A program made the translations under genes and the position numbers. A stretch of DNA of 64,000 nt from NCBI GenBank assembly GCA_030762935.1, contig CM060893.1:9592001-9656000 (forward strand), written 5' to 3'. The first letter of the stretch is position 1. Each line of letters begins with the position of its first letter. This document shows positions 11,068-23,019 of this stretch, piece by piece. This DNA comes from Hymenopus coronatus (taxonomy: Eukaryota > Arthropoda > Insecta > Mantodea > Hymenopodidae). The notes under the pieces were generated by a model. The model was not told the origin of the DNA. It did not search any database and saw only the letters and a list, made by a program, of their open reading frames with translations.

Positions 11068-12351
11068 ATGGGAGTGGATATTACAGTGTATAGAGCAAGA
11101 ATTGGACAGTTTAGAAAAGTAAAATTGGTGAATAGTAAAATCAGTTTTGGAGAGAAGATGACAAACATATTGGTTTTAGCAAGTGTTATAACTTTGTTGT
11201 TAGTGATTGGAGGAATTGAGGTAAACCCCGGCCCTGCAGATATAATAACAATGCTGGAAAACCTGACTGAGAAAATGAACAAAATAGAAGGCATGGAACA
11301 ACGAATAGGTAAACAATTGGAAAAGATGGCAACAGATATCAAAGAAGATGTTAGAGTTGAGGTGCAGGAAGCAAGAAGGGAAGTTTAAATGGTTAAGGAA
11401 AGAATGGAAAGATTGGAAGAAATGGAGAGAAGATTTAATTTAGTGTTCATAGGAGTTAAGGAAAGAAGGTATAAATGGCCAGCAGAAGAAATATTAGAAA
11501 TAACGAAGGAAAAGCTGGATTTGGAATTGTATAAATGGGAAATTATTGAAGCTTATCGAGTTGGAAGACAACTTGGTAAGAGAACAATTATAGTGAAATT
11601 TGCAACAGCCCAATTAGTACATGAAGTACTTAAAAGAGCCAAGAAATTAAAAGGAACAGATATTTTTATTAATAAAGATTTATCACCTAAGAAAAGAGCT
11701 CTGCAAAGAAATTTAGTACAAAAAACGAAAGAAGCAAGAGCCCAGGGAAGAAGAGCTTATATTAGAAATTTCCAATTGTGGATTGACGGAGAAAAGACAT
11801 CGCATCTGGACAATAAGGAGCTAAGAGAACCCCAATCAGGCACAGAGGAAATTACTCAGCAGATGTCAACGCCAACTTTAGGAAGTACAACAGGAAGATC
11901 AAAGCCCAAGCAAAAAGGAATGGATGTGGGTGAAGACGGGGAAAGTGTGTGTTTGAACCGAAATCCGCCTGTCAGCATGGATATGAGAACGGCATATGCA
12001 GATAGGACGTCATCCAACATCCTTACGAGAGAAGTAACAGCTGACGAAGTAATGACGTCAACAGAGGAAGCAACAGGAGGAGGAGCCACTGGAGTGATGT
12101 CACCCAAGAAAATAGTGTCACCGAGAAGAGGGGAAGTAATAGCAGCATGTAATTTGGCTTCGAAGGGAAAGAAGGCGTGGCAACAGAGTAGCGGGGAGAA
12201 TACAGAAGGGGAAGAAGACAGCATTATATCATCCGAACATGGCAGCATTCTAGTTTTAGACAGAAATAAAGCAATTCCTTCCGGAGAAGGGATACAATTA
12301 AGGAGTAAAAGAACACTAGAAACATTTAGATTTAGATCAGGCTCACAATAG
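11068..12351 (+). pseudogene. LINE ORF1 with N-terminal 2A-like peptide, one in-frame stop
   Basis: ATG at 11068 sits in good context (TCACGATGG). Residues 33-48 are hydrophobic (NILVLASVITLLLVIG) and lead directly into GIEVNPGP at residues 49-56. This is the 2A consensus [D/G]-x-E-x-N-P-G-P, where ribosome skipping separates G55 from P56. A predicted coiled coil follows (NLTEKMNKIEGMEQ onward). A TAA after residue 106 (11386-11388) interrupts the frame, which resumes at once for 320 codons. The second part has the RRM-like pattern of LINE ORF1 proteins (FNLVFIGVKE, then AYRVGRQLGKRTIIVKFA, then KDLSPKKRALQRNL), followed by a Ser/Thr/Glu-rich tail. By family it would be an RNA-binding chaperone. 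The stop looks like a single-base disablement of a once continuous protein. Confidence 0.8.
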
Positions 12352-12363
12352 GGAAGGGAGAAT

Positions 12364-15300
12364 ATAAGGAGGCTTGGATTCTGGAATTGTGAGGGAGTTA
12401 AAAACAAAATATATGCAGGGAGTTTAAATCAATTATTGACGAAACTTGATTATCTCGCGGTAGCTGAAACATGGCTAAAAGAGGACCAGGATTACGTAAA
12501 GGATTTTGATTTTGTAGGGATAAAAGGAGATAAGGTAGCAAGAAAGGGGAGGGCATCTGGAGGCATAGGCTTTTTTGTAAAGAAGACGTTAAGTAAAGGA
12601 GTTAAAGAAACCTGGTCAAGGAGAAAAGAAATGCTATGGATTGTATTAGAGGAGAAACAAATAGTTGAAAATGTTATATGTATAGGTATAGTATACAATC
12701 CTCCTCTTCCCTTGCGCTTTCATAATCCGGACCTCCTTAAACACCTAGAGATAGAAATAGAACATTTAAAGGAGAGATATGGTAATTCTGAGATTATATT
12801 AATGGGAGATTTTACATTAGGATTGGTGAAAATGATGTTGTTGGAGGGAATAGATGGATGAGTAATGATACATTAGAGAAACTTGAGAAGATTAGATACA
12901 GCAAAGATAAGATAGCTGATAAAGGGTATATGAAATTTATAGAATTCTGTGAATTGAATGCCTTTGATATTTTGAATGGGAAATTGGGGAAGATGTGAAT
13001 GGAGAATATACGTATGTTAGTAATAATGGTCAAAGTGTGATTGATTATGTATTATGGCCAATTAATATGGGGTATATTTTAAGTAATTTTAAGGTACTAA
13101 ATTTAAGTTCCAACAGTGGGCATTTTCCATTGATAGTAGACATAAAAACACACACAGAGCAAATAGTCTATAATTTAAGGGAGGAAAAGTGTAACATAGA
13201 AGAATACAGTAGATACAAATGGAAGGAAGAGTATTGCAATAAATTTAGGCAGACACTAAACTCTAATTATGGCCAGATATGTCAGTGTGGAATAAGTTTT
13301 ATGATAAAGGAACAAGAAATTGAAAGTGCTATGGATATCTTATATATCATTATGCTAAGGGCTGGGGAGGAAATGAAAATGAGAAAGAAGGTTTACAAAA
13401 GAAATGAGGGCTGGTTTGATGAAGAATGTAGAGTAACTAAAAGACAAGTCAAACAGCTGCTCATAAAGTGGAGGGAATTAGGATACATAGAATTAAAGAA
13501 AGGGTATATGCAAGGGAGGGATTTATATAATTCATTACTGGAACAAAAGAAAACAAGCTGGATGAAAAAATATGAAAGTAATTTGATACAAATCCTAAAT
13601 GAAAATAATGCAAATGAGATATGGAAGGTTATGAAATCAATGTATAATAAATATGTAATAAAACCAAGTATAAAACCAGGAGAATGGATGGAATATTTTA
13701 AAAATTTGTATGGGGAGAAAAAGAGTAAAAATGAGATAGGAAATTGGGAAATAGGTAATAACTATGTAGATATACTCGATATAATAAGAAGTGAAGAAAT
13801 AATTCAACAGGTGAAAATAATGAAGAGAAATAAAGCAACGGGAATAGATGGAATCCCGACAGAGTTCCTTAAGGAATGGTGCACTGAAATAAACAGAGTT
13901 AAGGTTTTAGTAGATTTATTTAACACAATTAAAGTGAAGGGTTATATACCAGATAAGTGGAGGAAAGCAATCATACATCCAATATACAAAGGCAAGGGTA
14001 GTGTTGACAAACCAAACAACTATAGAGGCATTGCATTATTATCAAATGTAGGAAAAATTTTTACTGGTATTATGGCAAGCAGGGTACAAACATGGGTTGA
14101 AGAATATAATATCCTCTTGGAACTTCAGATGGGCTTTAGAAAAGGGAGGAAGACAGTTGATAATTTATTTATTATAAAAAACACTGGTAGATAAATACTT
14201 GAAAGACAAAAGAGGAAAGTTATATATGGCTTTTGTGGATTTAGAGAAAGCATACGATAGGATAGAGCTTCAATTGTTGTGGCATAAGTTGCTGACTAAA
14301 GGAGTGAGTAAACAAATGGTGGACATCCTTATAGAGCACTATATAAGGAAAATGCTTTTTGTATAAGAGTGGAGGAAGGGGTTGTAACAAGAGAAATCCA
14401 ACAAGAGAAAGGCCTTAGACAGGGATGTAAGTTAAGTCCAGTCCTATTCAATTTATATATAGATGATGTATTAACAGAAATTGGGAGAAATAATAACTCG
14501 ATGTCAGTAATTAATAATATTCAGATTCCAGGATTACTGTTTGCAGATGATCTAGTTATAGGTGCAATTACAGTAAATGGCTTGAAACAATCCTTGCAAG
14601 CATTAAATAATTACTGTAAAGAGTGGAGTTTAAAAGTGAACCAGGACAAGACGCAGATTGTAGTGTTCAAAAAAGGGGGGAAATTGAGCAAGTATGAAAA
14701 ATGGAAGAATGAGAATGAAAAGGAGTACAGGGTAGTGAGAGAATGTATTTATCTAGGAGTTAAAATTGATAGTGGTGGCAATTGGGAAAAACAAAAGAAA
14801 TTTGCATTGGCAAAAGGAAAAGGAGCTTTATCAGCTATTAGAAGTTGCAAATACAAAGCACCTAATATAAATATTAGATGGTTATAAAAAGTGTTCAATA
14901 TGGTGGTTGAGGCAAAAATGCTATATGGGATAGAAGTATGGGGATTAGAAGGAGGATGGGAAGTCATGGATGAGGTGCATAGGAAATTTTGCAAAGAAAT
15001 ACTGGGGTTACCAAATGCAACTGTTAGGCAGGTAGCACAAATAGAGCTGGGTAGAGTGGCAAGTAAGGGAAAGATTATGGAAAGGGCATTGAAATTTTGG
15101 CATAGAATATTGAATTTGGAAGAAAGGAATTTGTTAAAGCAGTGTTTAGTATATCAAGAGAAAAGTTTAAAGAACAAGGGATGGTTAGACTGTCTCAAAA
15201 TAACCTGGAAAGTAGTGGGTTAGGGGAAATTTGGAGAAGAAGAGAAAATAATGTGAATAACTTCTGGAAGTTGGCAAGGAAAAGATTTGAGGATATACAA

Positions 15301-15714
15301 GTACAAAAAATATTTAGTGAAATAACTGATGAGAGATCTTTAGTTTTCTATATACCAATGAAAGCCTCATGGGGAAGGGAAAAGTACATTGATGTGACAA
15401 ATAAAGAGGAGCGAGAAGGTATTGCATGGCTGAAAGCAGGAGTATGGAGATTAAAAGGTTTAAGGAAAGGTATTCCACAAAATCAATGTCCTATATGTGG
15501 CAGAAATGAAGATATGGAACACATTTTATTTAAATGTAAAGGGACTGAAATTTGGAGAAAAGAGTATATTAATAAGAAATGGTTTAAAATAGATAGAAAT
15601 GTAGCAGTAGTTGAAATGTTTGAAAAAGATAGTAAGAAGATTGGACAATTCTTATGCAAAGTGAAAAATAAGTGGATATGGACAGTAAATAGACAAAATG
15701 GTGTAATAAACTAG
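12364..15714 (+). pseudogene. LINE ORF2: APE endonuclease plus reverse transcriptase, frameshifted
   Basis: The endonuclease part shows AETWLKED (catalytic Glu region), GGIGFFVKK, GDF near 12806 (GDFN box, broken by a frameshift just after it), SVIDYVLW and a final SGHFPLIVDI in which SDH has become SGH. The RT part shows NKATGIDGIPTEFLK, NNYRGIALLSNVGKI, FVDLEKAYDR (motif A, about 14232), RQGCKLSPVLFNLYIDDV and LLFADDLVIG (catalytic FADD box, about 14537). The C-terminus has CPICGRNEDMEHILFKC, a CCHC knuckle found in several LINE clades. Frame changes lie near 12820, between 12861 and 12995, near 14190, near 14365 and near 15200; an in-frame TAA is at 14885-14887. It is not translatable as it stands, but all domains are in order. 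Confidence 0.85.
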
Positions 15715-15830
15715 AATTAATAAACTATTGTAAAATATGAGTATGACCGGTAAAGAGCCAGGGCTGAACACCAGTCATATTCACCTGTATAAAGCTTAGC
15801 ATAAATAAATAATAATAATAAAAATAAATT

Positions 15831-16179
15831 ACCATTTTTCAAGTAAAAGCAATTGGAGCAGTGTCGGCAGGGATTGCTGGTTGCCAGAGTCCAATGGGTA
15901 AGAAAACAACCCATACAAAGGCCACAAATATTTCTCTTTCATAATCTTGTTTATATTAAGTTAAATATATTCCTTTATTTCTATGGTTAGCTGGACACTA
16001 TTTATGATGGGGAATTTCAATGAATGTTTCACTCTTAAGTCTAAAGAGAAAAGTTCTTGCACGTATGGCTTTTTTTTTTTTTTTTTTGCTTCGGGGGGGG
16101 GGGGGGTGTCCGATCCCGCTTGTCCCCCACCCCCTATAAATACGTTCCGGCCACCGAAAAATCACATTTGCTTATTTAT
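15831..16179. other. Spacer with T tract and G-run
   Basis: No gene. It contains a T tract (about 16071-16087) followed by a run of about 14 G near 16093-16106, then a C-rich segment. Such a homopolymer pair is a likely sequencing or assembly weak point. Confidence 0.5.
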
Positions 16180-16470
16180 GCTTCTGCTATTCGATAAACT
16201 ACAACCAAATACCACACACATATTGACCATTATACTGGTGTAAAACTTACACTCTAAATTTACTGCTTAATTGAACATTTAACACAACAAAATCACTTAA
16301 ATAAGTACCCCAAACTATGTATTTAAATGCATTTCCCTTTCCTTGTTTTTGCTTCTGCTATTCGAGAAACTACAACCAAACACCACTCACGAATTCACCA
16401 TTATACTGGTTTAAAACCTACAGCCCAAATGTACTACTTAATTGACATTTAACACCACAAAATCTTATTT
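16180..16470 (+). repeat. Two direct repeats, period about 171 bp
   Basis: The motif GCTTCTGCTATTCGAtAAAC begins at 16180 and again at 16351. Both are followed by CTACAACCAAAyACCAC, ACCATTATACTGGT and TACTGCTTAATTGAACATT-like text. About 110-120 bp of each unit are clearly similar. Function unknown. Confidence 0.65.
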
Positions 16471-16559
16471 CTGGGTGAACATTTAACCACAAAAGCCATA
16501 CTCATCTCTGAAGCGAGCATGAAATAAAAATATGGCGGCTTGACAAAAACGTTTTCTTT

Positions 16560-16775
16560 ATAGTGTTTTAACGTCCGCGTTTACTACTTATGGCACCGCA
16601 GACGATGACACTGGTGATACATGGAATGATGATGGAGCACTGGTGGAATGCGTAGGCGGGGGAAACCGGAGAACCCAGAGAAAACCCGCCCCTGCTCCGC
16701 TTGGTTCACCACAAATCTCACATGCGGGGTCTTGGGATCGAACCCGGGTCGTCTAGAGAAACACGTGCACAAGTA
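16560..16775 (-). repeat. MetaSINE-like copy, inverted
   Basis: Plus-strand order: TTTTAACGTCCGCGTTTACT (reversed tail GGCGTTAAAC), ATGGCACCGCAGACGATGAC, GGAGCACTGGTGGAATG, GGGGGAAACCGGAGAACCC, CACCACAAATCTCACATG and GGGATCGAACCCGGGTC (reversed B-box GGTTCGATCC). It is the mirror of the copy at 49810-50055 and abuts the left end of duplication block A. Confidence 0.7.
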
Positions 16776-17269
16776 TAGGGCATTACCTATCTATTCTCTC
16801 TATATCTGTGCTACACCATTATTTTTGTGTTTGTACGAAGTACATTTTAACGATACCGCAGTACTGAGAAGCGCATAGCATTAAAAATGTATTTGTGAAG
16901 CGTACGGTATTTATTTCTGTACAGATTTCATAAAATTCACCAAATCCTAAAGCAAGGAAGTTGAAAAAAACAACATCGCAGTTAACCCTACTTACTTTGG
17001 CTCAAATATATTGATCACTCTTTATCGTTTACATAATTGTGATGGAATTAACTCATAGTTGTAGTTTAACTATAGACGGCTGTGATTGGTTAAAAAAAAA
17101 AAAAAAAAAAAATTATTCAAATTGTGTACCAGCCCTGTCTTCTACAGTTACACTCTAGGAGGCAGTGGCACCAGGCTTAAAATTAAACATACCTAAACAA
17201 TTGCTTTCTCGCTGTGTAAAGTTGGCATCACTAGTTAGCGCGGCGGTTTCAGAGGATGTTGTGGTCCGT

Positions 17270-17370
17270 GTATTTATAGGGGACAAAGGTAGTGAATTTA
17301 GTTATTTTCTAAAATAAGGAGAAATTAAGTATTAAGGTTATGAAACTATTTTTTTTTTCATGATTTGCGG
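17270..17370 (+). other. Probable 5' UTR (leader) exon of ZNF2 with promoter region
   Basis: The sequence ending TGATTTGCGG at 17370 is followed by a perfect donor GTAAGT. The same end and donor occur in block B (43574) and, in weaker form, at 63686. A TATTTATAGGGG string at about 17270 could be a TATA-like element. Its ATGs are not in frame with the N-terminal exon at 24497 when joined directly, so I read it as non-coding leader. The upstream edge and start site are not visible. Confidence 0.5.
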
Positions 17371-18299
17371 GTAAGTTTCCTGTTCATTAAGATTTAAATA
17401 ATCACTATTTCAGTAGTACGCACAAAAGTGGAATACTATAAGGACTGCTTAAATAGGCTTTGATAACTTACGAGTTTGTTTATATATTGTTTTGGTTTTT
17501 ATTGCTTAGATACATAAAGACAATGCGTTTAGCATAGATTTACTTTAATATGTGTGTTTTTATAAATATATTGAAATCGAGTAATTTTGAGGTTAACGTG
17601 AGCAGGCTTATTGCATTGGGAGTATACTTATTTGTAGTCGCACGCCTCGAGTTATTATGCATTTGGGGTAGAGGTTCCGAATTGTGTAATAAGGTTGGGT
17701 ATTAATGATAATATTAAGTAAACTCCAATGCTTGTCGGAATTTTGAATGTGCAACTTAAGCGTAACCGCGGTACAGCCCTGGAATGTTTTATTTAGGCGA
17801 GGAGTGGAGCATTTGCGGCCCAAGTAATGACAAAGCGTAGCTGAGGGATGGCTCGTGTTAAACACCAAACATCCGCGCGACTATTATAGATGTTTCTACA
17901 AATAATTAGTGCAATTACGATTTTACTTCCGATCGTGCTAATTATTTTCTCAACATTCACACAAAATCATAATTGGAAACTGTAACATTTGTGATTTTTC
18001 AATCATTGGCATAATATTTTCTCAGATAATTTTCTTTGTTTAGAATGTTCTGTATATTAACTGTTTGGTTAAGCGTAATGATGATAATTTCTAAAGGTAT
18101 TCAGAGAATGCACAGGCATTGGATAAGTGCTATGTGGAATGGATAAACTACCAAACCTTGGGCAAGTCGTGCATTTCATGTGGTGTTAGTATAAACATGA
18201 TTTTAGGACTGAGGGCTTATTGGAAGTCAATGACTAGTTATCATGTACAAAATTTAAATGAATTCTTGTAATCAAAATGCCAAATATGCACTCTTGGTG

Positions 18300-19545
18300 A
18301 AAAAATAAAATGAAATTAAGGTAATGTTGCCAACTAAGGGTCTGTTTACTGCACAAAGCTGCAAAACCATACCAACTTTAGAAATTGAAAAAGTGCCATA
18401 GGAATGAATAGACAATGCCAAGGGAGCACAACTGCTAAATGGCAGTAGTAGTATAGTTATTTGTTGCTAAATGGCAGTAGTAAGCTTTATTTTTCTTTCC
18501 CATTCAGTGATAAGGGAATGTATCCAATTATGGGTGATGCAAGATAACATTGAAAATCAAATATACTTTTATGCATCAACTATTGTTCCCTCAGTCACAT
18601 CATTTAAATAAAGAAATAGAAACATACTTGTTTCACATACAGATAGTATTTTTGTTGTTGTAATTCTTTAAAAGTAACAAATTATAAACTATGTGCATTA
18701 ACTAATAATCCCTGGAATCTGAAAATGGCAGAGAAATAATGGGACCCAGATAATATACTGTTTTAAGTTAACCAACCTATTGCAGATGTTGCTTGTTGGA
18801 GGTTATGTGATGCATGAGCTAGCTAAGGGTGATTTCATCAAAACATGAAGATACCCCCATCACCAGCACATTGCAATTACAGTGTTCGTAATACATTTGA
18901 TCAATTAATATTTTGTGTGAAATGCAGAAATTTAATACACAAAGCTATTATAAAATAAAAAGTTATCAGTTGCTTTGTTTCTTTTTAACAAAACATAGTA
19001 GCATAAGTAGTAAATAAGAATGGTTATTATTATTATTATTAATAATTATTTTAAGAATAACTATCAGCCCAAGCAGATCTATTTGCTCTTTAGTTATGTC
19101 ATAGTTAGCCTTAAAAAATTCTTTTGACATAAAAGAAAATAAAGAGATGGAAAATTGTAAGCGTAAAGGAAAGAATGAGATGCAAAAGAAGCATGAATGT
19201 TACTTTGTGAGGGAAGAAGGTTGCAGGTTCAGTTTTGGAGGAAAATAGGATAGTTTAAGCTGGAGGAAAGTTTTGGAGAGTGTCACAAGAAACCTCTGGA
19301 ACATTCAATATGGAAGCACTGCCATTAGTGTTATTATGCTAACAGCATCCTCACTTTCCCATTCTGTTCATTGTGTATTTCATCCTTTCCACACTACTCT
19401 ATGGTGTACTGCTTTCCCTCCTTTTCTCAATACCAACTGTATGTTATCCATTATGCAAACCATTGCTTTTCAGATGCAAAGGTTGGCCCCTGATATTTTG
19501 TGGCCAACAGACCCTTAGTCAGCAATATTACCAAAATGAAAACTT
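18300..19545. other. Block A-specific stretch, no gene seen
   Basis: This stretch is absent from the aligned position in block B (about 44915-44940). It contains a duplicated GCTAAATGGCAGTAGTA motif (about 18435 and 18467) and a TTA microsatellite near 19025-19050. It may be an insertion of unknown type in A or a deletion in B. No coding domain recognised. Confidence 0.4.
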
Positions 19546-19861
19546 AATTTTAAATTGAATGGGTAAGCCCTGCAGCTGTTGTCTCTTAGGACTAATCAAA
19601 TCCAGTTCTGGAGGAATTTTGGTCAGAGGCTTTTTCACCCCAAGCACTTAGTATTTGGTTTGACAGTCATTTTTTGGTTCCATTGTCATGCAGGCCAATT
19701 TAACTACTTTAAATGCATTTTCATACATTAGCAAGAGTCAGTTTGAAATTTACAGAATATTTGAATACTGTGATCATAGTTCAGGAATTTGTTGATTATA
19801 TCAGGAATGTCTTCTTCACTGAATGAACCATTGTAATTTTTGCATAGCATTTAATACTCGC

Positions 19862-20035
19862 TTTTATTACAAATGGCACTGGTGGTACATGGAATGGAGC
19901 ACCAGTAAAATGCGATGGTGGGGGAAACTGGAGAATACCTACCCCTGCACCACTTTGTCTACCACAAATCTCACATGCAGTCGCTTGGGATCGAACCTGG
20001 GCCATCTAGGTGCGAGGCAAGTGGTCACAGTGTGA
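19862..20035 (-). repeat. MetaSINE-like copy, inverted
   Basis: AAATGGCACTGGTGGTACAT, GGAGCACCAGTAAAATG, GGGGGAAACTGGAGAA, CTACCACAAATCTCACATG, GGGATCGAACCTGGGCC. Same order as the copy at 16560-16775. Confidence 0.7.
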
Positions 20036-20039
20036 CAAG

Positions 20040-20450
20040 TAACACTAATATGGTGCAGATACAAAACTGTTATATCAGGTTGAGTCTTTATTTATTCATC
20101 AACAATACAAGTAGTTTAATGTCTGGTTTCAACATGGGGCAGATACAAGCAGATAGTTGGAATATGGTGTAGATGCAAAACCATCATATCAAGTTGAGTC
20201 TTTTTATTAATCCATCAAAAATACAAGTGATAGTGCAATGTCCAATTCTAATGAGTTACAGAAACAAGATGTTTATTAAGGTTTGAGGGTTTTTATTGAT
20301 TCATCAACACACCAAGCAGATATGTGATGACCAATTCTAATAACTATAATTCAAAAACAAGATATTTATTAAAGTTGAAATTCAATAATGTGAGGAAATA
20401 GTGTGTTGTCCAATCCCAATGTGGGAGAAAACAAGACTGTATGATTGAGT
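20040..20450 (+). repeat. Tandem repeat of ~75-110 bp units, block A
   Basis: Recurring elements are GCAGATACAAAACTGTTATATCA, GTTGAGTCTTTATTTATTCATCAACAA and a TGTCCAATTCTAAT-like spacer, repeated about four to five times with drift. The matching array in block B is at 45290-45730, so the array existed before the duplication. Confidence 0.65.
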
Positions 20451-20749
20451 CTGTTTATATGTTGTCAACTTACTGATACATGTTGCAGATTCAAGCTTGT
20501 TGATAGACTTGGATTTTTTTTTAATGTTTCTTAACTCATCCAGTGCCTAGTTAACATTAACCCTAAGATATTTCAGATACTGCAGTACTGTATTTTGTAT
20601 CAAATTATATTCCTCTGAGATGTTACAGTATTATTCTCACCTGCTTGTAGGTTAAAATAATGTCTCTTCCGGGAATTTGACCCAATTACATCATACTGTA
20701 GGGTATCCAGTGTTAGTTGGGAGTTACTCCTATACACATCTCTAGGGGG

Positions 20750-20960
20750 TCATTGCACTCTGTGGTGTAATGGTCACCTTGTTAACCCCATATACCCAAT
20801 GTTCTGGGTTCAAACCTGATGGAGGACAATGGATTTTTTTCAGGCATAAAAATACTTAGCATGGCTTCTTTCGGAATGGAAGTAAAGCCGTTGGTCCTGT
20901 GTCGTAGATGTATGACATCCAAAAGAACCTCAAGCCTGATAAAGAGGCGCCATTTTTAGT
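20750..20960 (+). repeat. SINE-1 copy, 3'-truncated
   Basis: A-box TCTGTGGTGTAATGGTCACC and B-box GGGTTCAAACC are present, then AGCATGGCTTCTTTCGGAAT. It stops at GATAAAGAGGC, short of the usual CATAAATA end. It is absent from the aligned site in block B (about 46050), so it inserted after the duplication or was lost there. Confidence 0.7.
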
Positions 20961-23019
20961 TTCAGAGGTGGTCGCACCTCTGAGAGGGAAACAAGTGGTC
21001 TCTTGAGTTGAAGGTGCAGGTAAAGATAGGGTCTATAAATAAATGCACCAAAGGTGTGAGGAGACACAGGACTTCCAGTAAATGAAGTCATGGGTGAAAA
21101 GAGAAGAAAATACAAGAGATTAACCAAATTGCATTTAACTCAACTGATTCATTGTGATTCTTGAAGTCAAGACTGTAAATAAATACCAGGCCTGCTTGGT
21201 GGACATCGGTCTGGAGTGTGTCCTACTTTGTCAGCAGACATAAAGGCTTTTGTGACCAAGATATTGGAGCTTTTATAGTTAAAACCATGCTTATGTTAAT
21301 GTTGCCACAAGATGACACAGCTATGTCAGCATTTCGACATTTTGCGACCAATATTGAGTGTTGAAAGGAAATATAATTTATTCAAAGTAACTATATTGAG
21401 TGCCCTACAATAATCCTGTTGGCTGAAACAGGATGCCACATCCAAAGAATATAGTTGTTGAATGCAAAAAAGCAAAAAAAAAAAAAAAAAACAATAAAAT
21501 TAAATTGTCCTGTATAGTTTTGGAAGAATGCTGGTGAAACAAGGTGAGTGGAGCAGGAGACATTGTTTTATTTGTGAATGGAAAGTGTGGACATATAATT
21601 GAGGGATGCAGAAAAGAACAAGTTTTGTTTGGGATATCGGGAATTTGGAAATAGTTTGAATTCCTGAATGTAACTTCTTAGCTGATGTGTCCTATAGTGT
21701 GATACCTTGATCATTGCAGTGTGATATTCTTTCTTTTTTTCTCCATTGTTTTGTTGATTAAATGTCTTTTCTTCTGTTTTCTTAAGGTTTTTGTTTCTTT
21801 CTTCCTTATTTGACAAAATTGCTTTTATTGCATACTTTCCTCATTTCTTCTGCCTTCTTAACTTATTTATTTTTACTTTGTGTGTTTTTTTTCTTAGTCA
21901 CTTTTTTTCCTTTGTTTCATATAAGGGTGTACGCCCTGTTTTTTATTGTATCTTCTACTATTTGACCATTTTTTTGAGTTCATGGAGGAGGTGAGATGGG
22001 TGTAGTAATGTTTTAGAGGGGTGTAAAGTATATTTGGTGAAAGGAACATTTCTGAAATTATAATAGGTTTGCAACACTATTGGCATTCAGCAATTTTTTT
22101 AAAAAAGAATTTAGTAAACAGTAAAACAAATAAACTGGCAAGGCATGGTATGAGTTGTGAAGTTAGGGTGTACAATATTTGGGTACCTAACCATACATAA
22201 TAATATTTTCTTTTCTTTACATTTTACATGTTTTTTTCTTTTGTTTTGCGCAGGTTCTTTTTTTCTTTTTAATGAGGGAAGTGCAGTAGATGTTACAACA
22301 GGCAGATGGTGTTTGCTGATGGACCAATCATATTCCCAACTATGATGAGCTTAGTCATTCCCTGGCCTGCTATTACCTACAAATAGGGCAGAACTTATTT
22401 TATTCTCCTGAAATAGTGATATCAGGAATTGGGCAAAAAGTTGTCTCTGAGGTTTACTGTCCTTATTTAAGGTAAGGGACCAAAGATGCTATTTTTACTT
22501 TGCCCTTTTTTTTTCTCTAGGGCTTCAAGTAATGCTCCTAAACAGTTTGTGAAATTAATTTTTTTTTATCATACTTTGATCTTTGGCTACATTGAGTGTT
22601 CTAACAAGATATCTGTTCATAATTTAATCAAATGAGTGTTTTTGCTTAGCTTTACAAATTTTCTGCTGAGTGCATATCTGGTAAATCTTGCTCTTCCTTC
22701 TGTCTTTAGCACACTTTGATGACGGAAGTTCACAGAAGCATATGTGATATTTCTGGTGATCTGAAAAACACATTCAAATTCTTTTGGAGTGATACTTAAA
22801 TAGTTAGGACACTTAAATATTAAAAATAGAAGCACTAGTAACAGTGAAGTATTCATCATTGCTGTGTTTCTTTTGATAACAAATCACATTTCACGAGTAT
22901 TTCAATTGATTTAGTCTCAAAAAATGGATGGTGATAGGTACAATAGACTCTACAGAAGTGGACCTTATAAATCTGACATAATTATGCATTAGACTTCTTC
23001 GCATTCAATAAAAAATTCT

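Larger units (their letters stand above)
11040..15830 (+). mobile_element. Nearly full-length non-LTR retrotransposon (LINE) with 2A-like ORF1
   Basis: Purine-rich 4.8-kb element with two reading regions. ORF1 (11068-12351) has a 2A-like N-terminus, coiled coil and RNA-binding-like core. ORF2 (about 12364-15714) has an APE-type endonuclease, a reverse transcriptase and a C-terminal CCHC knuckle; no RNase H is seen. It ends in a TAA/AAT-rich microsatellite tail (ATAAATAAATAATAATAATA), typical of CR1/L2/I-type elements. Each ORF is broken by few changes, so it is a rather recent insertion. It lies between ZNF1 and ZNF2 and outside their exons. The clade is uncertain. The left boundary is approximate and I did not find a target-site duplication. 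Confidence 0.85.

Noticed and set aside
11856..12407. 183-codon minus-strand frame
   Set aside because: Shadow of LINE ORF1 on the opposite strand.
18960..19060. Possible CRISPR-like or regulatory array at the TTA repeats
   Set aside because: Simple microsatellite in animal DNA; no repeat-spacer structure.
22617..22859. 80-codon minus-strand frame similar to one at 50900-51202
   Set aside because: The similarity is explained by the segmental duplication; no known domain, and the second copy breaks at different places.
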